NCBI RefSeq assembly: GCF_029960665.1
Contig: NZ_JASBRB010000015.1
Span: 1 to 62,533 of the forward strand
Reading direction: 5' to 3'
Source of the DNA: Pseudarthrobacter sp. AL07
GTDB taxonomy: Bacteria > Actinomycetota > Actinomycetes > Actinomycetales > Micrococcaceae
Length of the DNA: 62,533 nucleotides
Part shown: positions 62,116 to 62,533 of the stretch, one piece after another
Layout: every line of letters begins with the position of its first letter
Numbering within the stretch: the stretch's first letter is position 1
The notes under the pieces: model-generated
What the model was told of the DNA's origin: nothing
The model's database searches: none
Seen by the model: the letters and a program-made list of their open reading frames with translations, nothing else
Translations under genes and position numbers: made by a program

Positions 62116-62149
62116 AAAGCAGGGCCGGTCATTTGACCGGCCCTGCTTT
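62116..62149 (+). terminator. Rho-independent terminator after cspA
   Basis: Perfect 16-bp arms, AAAGCAGGGCCGGTCA (62116-62131) and TGACCGGCCCTGCTTT (62134-62149), a TT loop, then TGTT. It also serves the convergent ctaD gene. Confidence 0.9.
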
Positions 62150-62165
62150 TGTTAACGGCAAACCC

Positions 62166-62533
62166 TCACCGGTCAGGGTTTGGGTCCCGCACATCCCGTT
62201 CGCCGATATCGGCAGCACCCAGGGCGGCCGCGGCAGCGCTGTGCGTGGTTTCGTGCGCGCGGATGCTGAGCTCCGGGTGGTGGAGGTCCAGGGCGGGACG
62301 CTCTGAACGGATCCGGGGCAGCGAGGTGAAGTTGTGCCGCGGCGGCGGGCAGGACGTGACCCATTCCAGCGAGGCGCCGAAGCCCCACGGGTCATCCACC
62401 TCAACGTGTTCGGAGCTGCGCGACGTGAGGTAAACGTTCCAGAAGAACGGAATCATCGAGGCGCCGAGCAGGAAGGAACCGATGGTGGAGAACTGGTTCA
62501 TCCAGGCGAAGTTGTCCTCCACCAGATAGTCGG
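62166..62533 (-). CDS. ctaD: Cytochrome c oxidase subunit I, C-terminal part
   Basis: The window cuts the gene; about 122 residues remain. [19 protein letters not shown] and [11 protein letters not shown] are the last membrane segment of actinobacterial Cta[21 protein letters not shown] is the conserved C-terminal block. It is the catalytic heme-copper subunit of the aa3 oxidase. The tail after residue 80 is hydrophilic. Confidence 0.92.
   Translation of the reverse strand, partial: DYLVEDNFAWMNQFSTIGSFLLGASMIPFFWNVYLTSRSSEHVEVDDPWGFGASLEWVTSCPPPRHNFTSLPRIRSERPALDLHHPELSIRAHETTHSAAAAALGAADIGERDVRDPNPDR

Overview
The window comes from a high-GC actinobacterium. Gene content, frequent ATGA/GTGA overlaps, GTG starts and a dispersed repeat of the type seen in Micrococcales suggest an Arthrobacter/Pseudarthrobacter-like member of the Micrococcaceae. 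This is inference; there is no rRNA in the window to confirm it.

Region 1 (about 0.2-16.5 kb) looks like a copper/thiol-redox genomic island. It runs from a truncated ECF sigma gene to a frameshifted serine resolvase. Near both ends lie copies of one motif, GTGCA-N3-GACTTCTGA, that resemble resolvase subsites. Inside are a secreted-repeat lipoprotein, decayed lgt, LysR and permease genes, a TlpA-like lipoprotein, SHOCT and DUF3105 proteins, and a BlaI/M56-protease pair. These are followed by a CcdA-like/redoxin/glutaredoxin/CopCD run, then ccdA, csoR, copZ and copA. Three copies of a CCTAA-N5-TTAGG palindrome precede the BlaI-linked promoters, and a CsoR-type palindrome precedes csoR.

Region 2 (16.6-27.2 kb, minus strand) holds a NERD-domain protein, a TetR remnant and an unusual Complex-I-like operon. 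The operon is nuoA, then a 391-residue protein that I read as a degenerate NuoB-NuoD fusion with a Met/His/Asp repeat linker, then nuoH, J, K, L, M and N. No genes for NuoC, E, F, G or I are present.

Region 3 (27.3-40.9 kb) is a catabolic cluster. A TetR regulator and a NUDIX hydrolase on the minus strand diverge from a peptide-type ABC transporter followed by beta-oxidation genes: PECR-like reductase, NDP-forming acyl-CoA synthetase, acyl-CoA dehydrogenase, enoyl-CoA hydratase, 3-hydroxyacyl-CoA dehydrogenase and an alpha/beta hydrolase. Two similar palindromes lie between the divergent units.

Region 4 (41-52.7 kb) has a membrane-anchored protein of unknown function, PhoD, and a minus-strand copper-type operon (DUF6153, DUF305, beta-propeller lipoprotein, multicopper oxidase, lgt, DUF3105). 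Small membrane proteins and a GGDEF protein follow. The intact lgt, DUF3105 and SHOCT genes here are counterparts of the partly decayed copies in region 1.

Region 5 (53.3-62.5 kb) carries a complete type I Wadjet anti-plasmid system (jetABCD). An 18-bp-arm inverted repeat and a vapBC remnant lie upstream of it. Then come an alpha/beta hydrolase whose tail is encoded by a dispersed repeat, cspA with a long leader and a strong terminator, and the 3' end of ctaD. I saw no tRNA, rRNA or CRISPR array.
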